Below, piece after piece: positions 1 through 7,521 of a stretch of 12,443 nucleotides of DNA. The position numbers and the translations under genes were made by a program. The stretch lies in contig DFSO01000021.1 of NCBI GenBank assembly GCA_002378665.1, forward strand, positions 1-12,443. The letters run 5' to 3'. This DNA comes from Loktanella sp. UBA3435. GTDB lineage: Bacteria > Pseudomonadota > Alphaproteobacteria > Rhodobacterales > Rhodobacteraceae. Every line of letters starts with the position of its first letter. Positions within the stretch are counted from its first letter, which is position 1. The notes below the pieces were generated by a model. That model was given only the letters and a program-made list of their open reading frames with translations. It had not been told where the DNA came from and made no database searches.

Positions 1-38
1 GCGGGGATGCATACACTTTTGGCTCTAACGGCTATTTG

Positions 39-1601
39 TTATTTTTTAGCGCCTCGTGGAAACTGCGGCGGAGTTACAGGCACGTAAGGGAAGCGCCCAC
101 GTTGTTTAGTGGCAGTTGTGCTTGGTTCGGTTCCTCCGCGGACATAAACCTTCCCGGGGTCATATTCAGGACCAAAATCCCAAGTTGGAAATCGCCCGTG
201 TTTCATCGCATCATGCACAAACATACGCTTTTTTTGCGAGGTACGAATGCGGACCTCAAGCGCCTCTTCATCCCAACGCTCCATCATCGCCGTGAACATC
301 CGATTGATCTGATCTTGATGTTCTGGCGCTTCGGCCAGATTGTCTAGCTCAAGTGGATCTGCGTCCATGTCAAAGAACATTTTGGGATCTGTGCGGGTAT
401 AAACCAGCTTTTTGCGCCCTTCGATCATGATAAATGCAGGGCCATAAAGGCTTTCACCTGTAGATTCGATAAAGACGCGATTTTCCAAGCTGTTTGGGTC
501 GGGTCGTTCTAACAAGCTGCGGCCATCAACCGGGGAAACGTAGCCGTCAAACGTGCCGCCGTTTGCAATGTCGGCAAATGTTGGCATGAGATCGACGAGA
601 GAGGCCAGCGCTTCTTCCTTGTGACCTGCCTTGACGCCGGGGCCTTGCATGATCATCGGTACACGCAGTGAGGACTCGTAAGGGTTGAACTTGAACCACA
701 TGCCGCGCTCGCCCAACATCTCGCCGTGATCCGAAACTAAGAAGACAAAAGTGTTGTCCAACTGCCCAATGTTCTCCAACGTTTCGATCAGCCCGCCAAC
801 CAGTTCGTCGATATGCGTGACCATTGCGAAATAAGCTCGGCGCGAGTTTTCAAGTTGTTTCGGCGTGATATCGAATTCATCTTGTCGGATCGTCATGAAA
901 TAGCGTTGTGACCAGGGATCGCGGTCCTCGTAGGGGATAAAGGGCACCTCGGGTTCAGGAATATCGCGGCCTTCGTACATGTCCCAATACTTTCGGCCCG
1001 CAACGAAAGGGTTGTGGGGTTGAGTAAACGAGACGTGCAACATGAAGGGGCGTTCATCACTTGATCGCGCGTGGTCGTAGAGCTCTTTGCGCGCGGCAAT
1101 GAAAACCTCTTCATCGTAGTCCAGTTGCAGGTTTCGCTCGCAATGCCCTGACTCAACGACGCTCAGCAGACTCATCACCGACGGCGCATAGGCATCGTCG
1201 GTTTTGTCCCAATCCATGGTCCAGGCGAAATCTGAGGGGTAAATATCTGTAGTTAGACGTTCCTCAAACCCGTGCAATTGGTCAGGGCCGACAAAGTGCA
1301 TTTTGCCTGACAGCGTCGTTTTGTATCCGAGTTTGCGCAGGTAGTGCGCATAGGTCGGCTCGGACGGCAAAAACTCGGCTCCGTTGTCAAAGACACCAAC
1401 GTCCGAGGGCAGGCGCCCTGTCATCATTGAGGCTCGCGAAGGGCCACAGACTGGATTGTTGCAATACCCATTGGTGAAGGTCGTCCCGTTCTCAGCCATC
1501 TTGTCAATGTTTGGTGTAATCGCATAAGGCTTGCCATAGGCAGACAGGCAAAGTGCGGTCATCTGATCGGCCTGAATGACGAGGATATTGGGGCGGGTCA
1601 T
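39..1601 (-). CDS. Choline-sulfatase-like type I sulfatase (sulfatase 1)
   Basis: Predicted to hydrolyse a sulfate ester to an alcohol and sulfate using a formylglycine made from cysteine. The 520-residue protein has the N-terminal metal-binding stretch NILVIQADQ (Asp12, Gln13), the sulfatase signature CGPSR with the modifiable Cys52 and Arg56, the GKMH segment (Lys100, His102), His196 in TQPH, the second metal site SDHGEMLGERG (Asp291, His292) and Lys304. The run GKMHFVGPDQLHGFEER and the C-terminal part from about residue 450 resemble BetC choline sulfatases. There is no signal peptide, so it should be cytoplasmic. I chose the ATG at 1601 because AAGGA sits 6 bases upstream and homology begins there; a longer frame opens with TTG at 1637 inside a stem-loop. 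It is the last gene of the transporter group, 60 bases after the binding-protein gene. The family assignment is firm; the substrate is unknown, and choline-O-sulfate is only one possibility. No formylglycine-generating enzyme is encoded in the window. Confidence 0.92.
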   Translation of the reverse strand: MTRPNILVIQADQMTALCLSAYGKPYAITPNIDKMAENGTTFTNGYCNNPVCGPSRASMMTGRLPSDVGVFDNGAEFLPSEPTYAHYLRKLGYKTTLSGKMHFVGPDQLHGFEERLTTDIYPSDFAWTMDWDKTDDAYAPSVMSLLSVVESGHCERNLQLDYDEEVFIAARKELYDHARSSDERPFMLHVSFTQPHNPFVAGRKYWDMYEGRDIPEPEVPFIPYEDRDPWSQRYFMTIRQDEFDITPKQLENSRRAYFAMVTHIDELVGGLIETLENIGQLDNTFVFLVSDHGEMLGERGMWFKFNPYESSLRVPMIMQGPGVKAGHKEEALASLVDLMPTFADIANGGTFDGYVSPVDGRSLLERPDPNSLENRVFIESTGESLYGPAFIMIEGRKKLVYTRTDPKMFFDMDADPLELDNLAEAPEHQDQINRMFTAMMERWDEEALEVRIRTSQKKRMFVHDAMKHGRFPTWDFGPEYDPGKVYVRGGTEPSTTATKQRGRFPYVPVTPPQFPRGAKK

Positions 1602-1607
1602 GGGAAT

Positions 1608-1614
1608 TCCTTCC
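1608..1614 (-). promoter_or_regulatory. Ribosome binding site of sulfatase 1
   Basis: On the minus strand this reads GGAAGGA, with the AAGGA core 6 bases before the ATG at 1601. It decides the start in favour of 1601 over the upstream in-frame TTG at 1637, which has no comparable site. Confidence 0.7.
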
Positions 1615-1622
1615 AAGAATTG

Positions 1623-1650
1623 ATCCGCCCGAACCAATGCCCGAGCGGAT
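1623..1650 (-). other. Intergenic stem-loop between binding-protein and sulfatase genes
   Basis: Bases 1623-1631 and 1642-1650 form a 9-base-pair stem around a loop of about 10 bases. In the minus-strand RNA eight pairs are Watson-Crick and one is G-U; a further G-U pair can close the loop side. On the plus strand the same positions would give C-A mismatches, which suggests the structure is meant for the minus-strand transcript. No U-tract follows, so it is not a classic intrinsic terminator. It may protect the 3' end of the upstream transporter message, slow RNA polymerase, or adjust sulfatase expression. The role is inferred. Confidence 0.5.
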
Positions 1651-1661
1651 GTCGTATGATA

Positions 1662-2639
1662 TTACTTTTCGCCGACGCGGGCAACGAACTCTTCGATGCC
1701 AGGAACACCAATCTCGCGATAGTACTTTAACGCACCAGGATGCAGAGGCGCGCCAAAGCCATTCAGGACAGTCTCTTTGGACACGCGACCAAAGGCGGGG
1801 TGTACGCCTGCCAAATCATCAAGGTTTTCGAATATTGCCTTGGTCATGTCATATACACGCCCTTCAGACACATCGGCAGAAATTACCAGGCCATTTGCAA
1901 GACCATAGGTTGGGGTGTCACCCGCTACATCCTCATAGGTGCCGCCAGGAATAGAGAGGCGAAAGTAAGGGGGATACTTGGCGCTAAGATCCGCGTAAAA
2001 TTCATCCGATATCGGGATAAGTTTTAGATCGCGCTGTGCTGACAGCTTAATCACTGGTGGCAGCGGGAAAGACCCGTTCCACAGGGCGGCGTCAATGTTG
2101 CCGTCGCTCAGCATGTCGACCATGTCACCAAGGCGCACGCGGAAAGCTTCGAAATCGTCGCCTGCGATCATTTCCATCAGAACGTTCGCATCCAGCATCG
2201 AAACGCCACCAGGCTGGCCCATACCAACGCGCTTTCCCTTCAGATCTGAAAGCGAATTGACTGGCCCACCTTCCAGCGTGATGACATGCATGCCAACAGG
2301 AGCAATCGCCATCCACGACAGGATTTTGCCGGGCTCACCACCCTCATAAGGCCCAGTCGCTGCATAAGCCTCGTAGGAGGATAGGGTCGTTGCCATAGAG
2401 GCTTCGATCTCTTTATCCTGCAGCAGCTTGATGTTGGCGACATAGCCTTTGGTTTCTTCAGCGGTTGCTTCGACGCCATCGATGTTCTTGTTGATCACAT
2501 CGGCGATGCCTGCTGACCAGGTATAGGCCGTGCAGCCAACCGGGCAGGACCCGATCGAGAAAAAGTCATCGGCATTCGCCGCCACTGGAGCCACAAGCAC
2601 TGTCGCGGCAACAAAAGTTGATTTTAGTGTAAATTTCAT
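1662..2639 (-). CDS. TAXI-family TRAP transporter solute-binding protein
   Basis: Periplasmic ligand-binding subunit of a TRAP importer, handing its substrate to the fused permease encoded just upstream. The 325-residue protein opens with a Sec signal peptide (positive start, hydrophobic core about residues 9-20, likely cleavage after ANA at residue 23). Family features include the FSIGS start of the mature domain, GIADVIN near residues 43-49, the YVANI segment near 65-70, and SDLKGKRVGMGQPGG in the middle, where TAXI proteins carry a similar DLKGKRV motif. The usual glycine/threonine-rich ligand loop after IGS is replaced by CPVGCTAY, with Cys32 and Cys36 that could form a disulfide. The start follows from the signal peptide and a GGAG site about 8 bases upstream; its ATG shares one base with the permease stop codon (TAATG), implying translational coupling. 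Known TAXI ligands are mainly organic acids such as glutamate. The ligand here is unknown; context suggests a sulfated compound. Confidence 0.9.
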   Translation of the reverse strand: MKFTLKSTFVAATVLVAPVAANADDFFSIGSCPVGCTAYTWSAGIADVINKNIDGVEATAEETKGYVANIKLLQDKEIEASMATTLSSYEAYAATGPYEGGEPGKILSWMAIAPVGMHVITLEGGPVNSLSDLKGKRVGMGQPGGVSMLDANVLMEMIAGDDFEAFRVRLGDMVDMLSDGNIDAALWNGSFPLPPVIKLSAQRDLKLIPISDEFYADLSAKYPPYFRLSIPGGTYEDVAGDTPTYGLANGLVISADVSEGRVYDMTKAIFENLDDLAGVHPAFGRVSKETVLNGFGAPLHPGALKYYREIGVPGIEEFVARVGEK

Positions 2640-4576
2640 TAGGTTTCTCCCTCTGAGGTTTTTTCGACCGGTTGTGTACCGGTTCCCGTTGTAATTTCTT
2701 CAGCTGCGCCTTTGCGGAGGTTCCAAAAGACCAGCGCACCTGCGACGATCGCTGCTAACGCATCATAGCGCCAGTCCGAGTTTAAGAATAAAACCGCTGC
2801 AAGCGCGAAGCCGAGCCGTTCTATAATGTTGAGGCGATAAGCTAACACCCCCAACATCGCGATACTGGCCGACACACCGCCTGCAATTGCAGTGATGAAA
2901 GATACGACCACCTGCACCCAAGTGACATCAATCCCCAGAAGGGCAGGATCGTAGACGAAGAAGTAGGGGACCGCAAAAGCACCCATGCCGAATTGGCAGG
3001 CTAGCACCGCGATCTTCAACGGGTTGCCTTGGCTGATGGAGGCGGCTGCATAGGCGGCCAGCGCTACTGGTGGCGTGATCGAAGACAGCATGGCCGAGTA
3101 GAGCACAAAGAGATGCGCGGCCAGAAGCCCTACGCCCAGATCGACAAGGGCAGGCGCAACCAGCGTGGCCACTAGAATATAGGCCGCCGCCGTTGGCAGG
3201 CCCATCCCAAGGATCAGGCAGGTGAGCATTGTAAGCATGAGTGCCAACGGCAATTGACCGCCAGATAGCAAAACCACGAGGGTTGAGAACTTCAGGCCGA
3301 CGCCTGTGAGTGTGATTATTCCAATGATGCAACCTGCCGCCGCACAGGCAAGCGCCACGGGGATCACCGCGTAGGCTGCTGTGACGGCCGTTTCAACCAT
3401 CCGGCGCGGTGTTTGCGCTGAGCCGCGGCTGAAATAGCTGACGATCATCGAGGCCACCACTGCCCAAAACGACGATAGCATGATCGAATAGCCATTAAGC
3501 AACATGCTGACGAAAACTGGCAGCGGCGCTAATAGATAGGAGCGCTTGACAATTGAGGCCCAGTCAGTGGTTGAATCCGCGTCGCGCAAAAGCGGGATAT
3601 TCCGTTTCACCGCCTCAAAATGCACCATGGCCAGGAGCACCGCATAAAAGATCACTGCAGGCAGGAAGGCAGCTTTAGCGATGGTCAGGTAGGACGTCGC
3701 GGTGAACTCAGCCATGATGAAAGCAGCAGCTCCCATTACCGGTGGCATTAGCTGCCCTCCAGTCGAAGCGACCGCCTCAATCGCTCCGGCCGCCTCCTTG
3801 CGGTACCCGCTTTTGCGCATCAGCGGGATCGAGATCGGCCCAGTGGTCAGAACGTTGGCAACTGCAGTGCCCGAAATCATTCCCATCAAGCTGGAGCCAA
3901 CGACGGCGGCCTTTGCGGGCCCACCGCGCATCCGGCCCGTCAGGCCAGTGGCAAAATCCATCAGTACCTGTCCCGCGCCAGTCTTTTCCAACAATGCGCC
4001 CAACACAACGACGCCCGTGACGAAGGTGGCGCTGACGCCAAGCGGAGTGCCAAAGATACCACCGCCACCCAGATACAACTGAGCCGTTATGCGTTTCAAA
4101 GAATATCCGCGATGCGCCAGCCCATCGGGCAGATAGGCGCCGAAAAGACCGTAAGCGATGAAGATTGCCGCCAGAATAACGATAGGCCAGCCAATGGTCC
4201 GACGGCAAGCGTCGAACAGGGTGACTAACAGAACAACGGCGAAAACTATCTCATAGTCCGTGATCTCGCCCCAGCGATCATTGATCGCGTCGAAATTGAC
4301 GATGTGGTGTCCCGTGGTGACGATTCCCCCAGCCAGTACCAAAAGTATCCACAGCTTTTGTAGGGTCGTGTTTAGGCCGCTCGATCCGTCCGCGCTTACC
4401 AATGCACGCAGAGCCCCAATGTAGACCAGCGCCATGGCCAAAAGCAGGTGCGCGCTGCGCTGTAGCCCATCAGGGAAAACCCCGAAATAGGCCGTATAAA
4501 GCGTCAGGCTGACCAGCAGAGCGGACACAATCCCGATGGCCCAGTCAAAGACCTTTTCTGGCACCGCACTAAGCAT
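2639..4576 (-). CDS. TRAP transporter permease, 4TM/12TM fusion (TAXI type)
   Basis: Inner-membrane permease of a TRAP system that uses an ion gradient rather than ATP. The 645-residue protein is a fusion of the small (DctQ-like) and large (DctM-like) subunits, as is usual for TAXI systems. Hydrophobic segments run nearly throughout. The small-subunit part covers about residues 10-145. The large part carries hallmark stretches: GSSLMGMISGTAVANVLTTG (227-246), EAVASTGGQLMPPVMGA (267-283), GMGLPTAAAYILVA (457-470) and SSITPPVALAAYAAA (498-512). The last 25 or so residues are hydrophilic and should be cytoplasmic. The start at 4576 is preferred because AAGGA lies 6 bases upstream; an in-frame ATG at 4612 has no such site and would add a basic 12-residue extension inside the ROK gene. 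With the 4576 start it overlaps the ROK gene by 8 bases, and its stop overlaps the binding-protein ATG, so the three genes are almost certainly co-transcribed. Confidence 0.95.
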   Translation of the reverse strand: MLSAVPEKVFDWAIGIVSALLVSLTLYTAYFGVFPDGLQRSAHLLLAMALVYIGALRALVSADGSSGLNTTLQKLWILLVLAGGIVTTGHHIVNFDAINDRWGEITDYEIVFAVVLLVTLFDACRRTIGWPIVILAAIFIAYGLFGAYLPDGLAHRGYSLKRITAQLYLGGGGIFGTPLGVSATFVTGVVVLGALLEKTGAGQVLMDFATGLTGRMRGGPAKAAVVGSSLMGMISGTAVANVLTTGPISIPLMRKSGYRKEAAGAIEAVASTGGQLMPPVMGAAAFIMAEFTATSYLTIAKAAFLPAVIFYAVLLAMVHFEAVKRNIPLLRDADSTTDWASIVKRSYLLAPLPVFVSMLLNGYSIMLSSFWAVVASMIVSYFSRGSAQTPRRMVETAVTAAYAVIPVALACAAAGCIIGIITLTGVGLKFSTLVVLLSGGQLPLALMLTMLTCLILGMGLPTAAAYILVATLVAPALVDLGVGLLAAHLFVLYSAMLSSITPPVALAAYAAASISQGNPLKIAVLACQFGMGAFAVPYFFVYDPALLGIDVTWVQVVVSFITAIAGGVSASIAMLGVLAYRLNIIERLGFALAAVLFLNSDWRYDALAAIVAGALVFWNLRKGAAEEITTGTGTQPVEKTSEGET

Positions 4577-5831
4577 TCGCCGTCCTTTTGTTATGATCCC
4601 ACGCGTGCGCATTCAGACGTTCAAAATCCAGCCGGTCCGAGTAGCAGAATGTGTGTAGCGCCAGCAATGATGCTGCGTCGGCGGGGGACACCTCACCTTT
4701 CACCAGTCGAAATCCGCTGTCGGACCCAAACCCATATTCGGTGGTCAGCCTCTCTCTGGCACCATCGAAATAGATACTATTGGACCCAAGCGTTCCACTA
4801 AGGATGATCAGTTCTGGCGCAAGGAGCTTGGTTAGCGGGTCTAGCGCTTCGGCAAGAAGACCGCCTGCTTCGTTCAGATGTTCCGAGTTTGCTTCGTTAT
4901 CAATAAGATCCAAAAGCGACATTGCATAAACTGGAAGTTTCGAACGCTTAAACTTATCGTGATCAAGCTTACCCAGTTTTGCCAGCAACCCAAAGCCTGT
5001 TGCTGAAAGGTTTAGGCAGTCATCTCTGCCACATGTGCAGCGCAGTGGCCGGCGATGGGATCGAAAATGGCCAATTCTCCCAGCGTCACCTGTGGCGCCG
5101 CGAACGATGCGCCCTTTGGACACGACACCAACACCGGCAAAGGTTGCCACGTGGGCCAACGCAAACTCGGAAACGCCTTGGGCTGCCCCGAACCTCATTT
5201 CCGAAAGCGCAAGCGCGTTGGCAATGTTTTCAATCACGACTGGCAGACCAGTGTTGCGGCGCACTTCATTCCAGAACTGACCCCCGTCGTTGTCCCAACC
5301 AAAGTATTCGGAGCGGATAATTTCGCTGCAATCTGGCGACGTTTTGGCGGACAGGGCCACTCCAACACCGATGATCCGGCTTGTGTTGATGCCCGTATCC
5401 CTGATCAGATCGCGCAGAGCATATGAATAAAGGCGAGCGGTTTCAGTCGCGTCTTCAAAAGAGCTGTTACTGACCTCTCTGCGGGCGATAGTCTGCCCGT
5501 TTGCGTCACAGATCGACACTTCTGAGAAATAGGCCGAGACGGTGATGCCAGCGGCAACAACACCTTTGGGATTAATCCGTAGGCCCTTGCGCGGACGACC
5601 AAGTCGGCGCTGATTACTCGAATTTTCTTCGGGAAATTCGAATTCTTCGATGATCTCGGCCCCAAGCAGATCCCGCGCAATGCGGGTTGCGGCCATCTCG
5701 GAAAACCCAAAGCGACGGGCCAATTCGGCACGAGATACTCCCGGTTCCGTCTGAATGCGGCTCAGCATGAGCCCCCGATGCGTGCGACGCAGACTGGCTG
5801 GGGTTGAGCTTTTCGAATCTTTATTAACCAT
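4569..5831 (-). CDS. ROK-family transcriptional regulator
   Basis: DNA-binding repressor-type member of the ROK (repressor, ORF, kinase) family, which typically senses sugars or sugar derivatives. The 420 residues comprise an N-terminal winged helix-turn-helix (about 14-62, with GVSRAELARRFGFSEMAATR) and a ROK domain (about 85-400). The zinc site is present: His255 in IGHF, then Cys265, Cys267 and Cys272 in CTCGRDDC; the Glu that usually follows is Asn274. The segment equivalent to the kinase ENDANA motif reads ENIANA, with Ile203 where sugar kinases carry the catalytic Asp, so kinase activity is unlikely. The start at 5831 is retained because the recognition helices need the preceding LRRTHRG helix; no Shine-Dalgarno sequence is seen before it. 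It lies 66 bases after sulfatase 2 and overlaps the permease gene, so it probably controls the transporter-sulfatase genes and itself. Its ligand is unknown. Confidence 0.92.
   Translation of the reverse strand: MVNKDSKSSTPASLRRTHRGLMLSRIQTEPGVSRAELARRFGFSEMAATRIARDLLGAEIIEEFEFPEENSSNQRRLGRPRKGLRINPKGVVAAGITVSAYFSEVSICDANGQTIARREVSNSSFEDATETARLYSYALRDLIRDTGINTSRIIGVGVALSAKTSPDCSEIIRSEYFGWDNDGGQFWNEVRRNTGLPVVIENIANALALSEMRFGAAQGVSEFALAHVATFAGVGVVSKGRIVRGATGDAGRIGHFRSHRRPLRCTCGRDDCLNLSATGFGLLAKLGKLDHDKFKRSKLPVYAMSLLDLIDNEANSEHLNEAGGLLAEALDPLTKLLAPELIILSGTLGSNSIYFDGARERLTTEYGFGSDSGFRLVKGEVSPADAASLLALHTFCYSDRLDFERLNAHAWDHNKRTANA
4583..4587 (-). promoter_or_regulatory. Ribosome binding site of TRAP permease
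   Basis: AAGGA on the minus strand, 6 bases before the ATG at 4576 and inside the end of the ROK gene. It supports the shorter permease start over the ATG at 4612. Confidence 0.65.
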
Positions 5832-5838
5832 CTGTTAG

Positions 5839-5868
5839 TTTGTAAATGCTGGCGCAAAGATCTGTCAA
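5839..5868 (-). promoter_or_regulatory. Candidate sigma70-type promoter of the ROK-TRAP-sulfatase group
   Basis: On the minus strand a perfect TTGACA (-35, at 5863-5868) is followed after 18 bases by TACAAA (5839-5844), or after 16 bases by TTTACA. The -10 is weak (3 or 4 of 6 bases). Transcription would start next to the ROK ATG, giving a leaderless or nearly leaderless message, which fits the absence of a Shine-Dalgarno sequence. An 8-base palindrome, AAACGTTT (5867-5874), overlaps the -35 edge and could be part of an operator. The call rests on sequence match only. Confidence 0.35.
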
Positions 5869-5897
5869 ACGTTTTATGCTCAGCTGTTCGGTTTCCA

Positions 5898-7517
5898 TCA
5901 GTTGACAGCATCGCGCTCGTCCGTTGAAAGATAGGCCGGCAGCGACGCGTCTCCCGAAATGATTGCTGCCACATCTTCTTGAGAAATATCAACAAAGTGT
6001 GGTACGACGGGTTCCACCTTGGGCAGCCGCCGATTGGCCTTGGTGCCATCCACGCCTCCCGAACCGCGGCGTACATAGCGTGTCTCGTCGCCCTTGCGCG
6101 CAACAAAATCCCAATCCTCGGGAACGCCGGGCGTTGTCTTCAGAAAAAGACGCTCTGCCTGGCTGGTGCGAATCTGTGTGTCGATCTCATCAGGATTCCA
6201 GCCATCTAGAAGAATGGCTTTCAACCGCTCATGTGTGCCCGTGTAAGCAGGAACGTCTGCAAGATTTTGCAGTTCATGCGGGTCTGCCTCCAAATCGTAC
6301 AGCAGATCCAAATGACCATGGGTATAGATCAGCTTAAACTGCCCTTGACGCACCATTCGGTAGGGTACGCAAGGTCCGATGCCGTAGTAATCCGATATCA
6401 CCAGATCACGCGTCGCCGCGCCCTTCAAAGCAGGCTCAAGACTTTCGCCATCACACGGCAAGCGCACCTTGCCGCCCCCGATACCGACAAGCGTTGGCAA
6501 GAGATCAACCAGCGAGACGCAGTCTTTGACCCGGCGCGGCGCATATTTCTCGGGCGCTGAAATTATCAATGGCACGCGAGCCGACCATTCATAGAAGCTC
6601 TGCTTGAACCACATGCCGCGCTCACCCAGCATTTCGCCGTGGTCCGCACAGAAGATTACAACTGTGTTGTCAGCCTGGCCACTCCTCTTCAAGGCATCAA
6701 GAATTTCTCCTACCTTGTCGTCGATGAATGAGATCATCGCGTAATACCCATGCCGCGCACGTCGCAGATCATCTTCGATCACTTTGTGACGGTGCCGCCC
6801 ATGGGCAAAGAACAGTGCGCGGGATGCATAATCGAGATCGTCAAACGGCAGAGCCCCGACCAACGGCAGATCAATGTCGTCGGGGTCATAACGATCCCAA
6901 TACTTCTTGTCCGCAACAAATGGCGTATGCGGACTGGTGAAAGATGCGATTTGAAACCAAGGTCCAGCATTATCGCCACGCCGCGCAAGATCATAGATCG
7001 TCTGCACCGCGGCGTGGGCGACTTCCTCGTCAAAATCCTCTTGCAAGGTGCGTGCTGCTGGTCCTGCATCGATGACACCGTTCAGCCCCGTGGCCGAGGG
7101 CACGAAGGCCGGACCTGCCTGCCAGTCCGCCACCCAGTCGAACCCTGCCGGATACACATCCGTGACTGTGCGTTCGTCAAACCCATGCTGTTGATCTGGG
7201 CCGATGAAGTGCATCTTTCCCGATAAAACTGTATGATAGCCCAAATGACGCATGTGGTGCGCCATGGTCGGCTGGCTACTCGCCAATTCACAAGCATTGT
7301 CCCAGACCTTGATCGCTGGGGTCAGGCGCCCCGACATCATCGACGCGCGCGAGGGCACACAAAGTGGATAGTTGGAATAAGCGTTGTCAAATACCACACT
7401 CTTCGCTGCTAACTGGTCAAGATGCGGTGTCTTGCAGACCGGGTTTCCATAGAACGACAGCGCCTGCGGGGCCAGCTGGTCGGCCATGATCATCAGGATG
7501 TTGGGCTTATTGATCAT
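5898..7517 (-). CDS. Choline-sulfatase-like type I sulfatase (sulfatase 2)
   Basis: Second formylglycine-dependent sulfatase in the window, predicted to split a sulfate ester in the cytoplasm (no signal peptide). In the 539-residue form, Asp13 and Gln14 lie in NILMIMADQ, the signature is CVPSR with Cys53 and Arg57, then GKMH (Lys101, His103), SPH (His197), ADHGEMLGERG (Asp292, His293) and Lys305. The stretches GKMHFIGPDQQHGFDER and WFKQSFYEWSARVPLI resemble BetC choline sulfatases more closely than sulfatase 1 does around residue 310. The tail beyond about residue 505 is acidic and has no counterpart in sulfatase 1. I chose ATG 7517 because homology starts there; the frame extends upstream only to a TTG inside the ALDH gene. 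It starts 4 bases after the ALDH stop, with only a weak GGGCGG-like site, so coupled translation is likely. Preferred substrate unknown. Confidence 0.92.
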   Translation of the reverse strand: MINKPNILMIMADQLAPQALSFYGNPVCKTPHLDQLAAKSVVFDNAYSNYPLCVPSRASMMSGRLTPAIKVWDNACELASSQPTMAHHMRHLGYHTVLSGKMHFIGPDQQHGFDERTVTDVYPAGFDWVADWQAGPAFVPSATGLNGVIDAGPAARTLQEDFDEEVAHAAVQTIYDLARRGDNAGPWFQIASFTSPHTPFVADKKYWDRYDPDDIDLPLVGALPFDDLDYASRALFFAHGRHRHKVIEDDLRRARHGYYAMISFIDDKVGEILDALKRSGQADNTVVIFCADHGEMLGERGMWFKQSFYEWSARVPLIISAPEKYAPRRVKDCVSLVDLLPTLVGIGGGKVRLPCDGESLEPALKGAATRDLVISDYYGIGPCVPYRMVRQGQFKLIYTHGHLDLLYDLEADPHELQNLADVPAYTGTHERLKAILLDGWNPDEIDTQIRTSQAERLFLKTTPGVPEDWDFVARKGDETRYVRRGSGGVDGTKANRRLPKVEPVVPHFVDISQEDVAAIISGDASLPAYLSTDERDAVN

Positions 7518-7521
7518 CGGC

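Noticed and set aside
1..38. Terminator after sulfatase 1
   Set aside because: The 38 bases after the stop codon show no stable hairpin followed by a U-tract on the minus strand; any terminator lies outside the window.
1602..1637. Upstream in-frame extension of sulfatase 1 starting at TTG 1637
   Set aside because: The added 12 residues have no family similarity, the TTG lies in the loop of a stem-loop, and the ATG at 1601 has a good ribosome binding site.
3702..4082. Plus-strand open frame of 126 codons inside the TRAP permease gene
   Set aside because: It is antisense to a strongly conserved permease region, its composition mirrors that gene, and no family pattern or ribosome binding site was seen.
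5867..5874. AAACGTTT palindrome as a defined ROK operator
   Set aside because: Eight-base palindromes arise by chance and this does not match known NagC/Mlc-type sites, so it is mentioned only with the promoter candidate.
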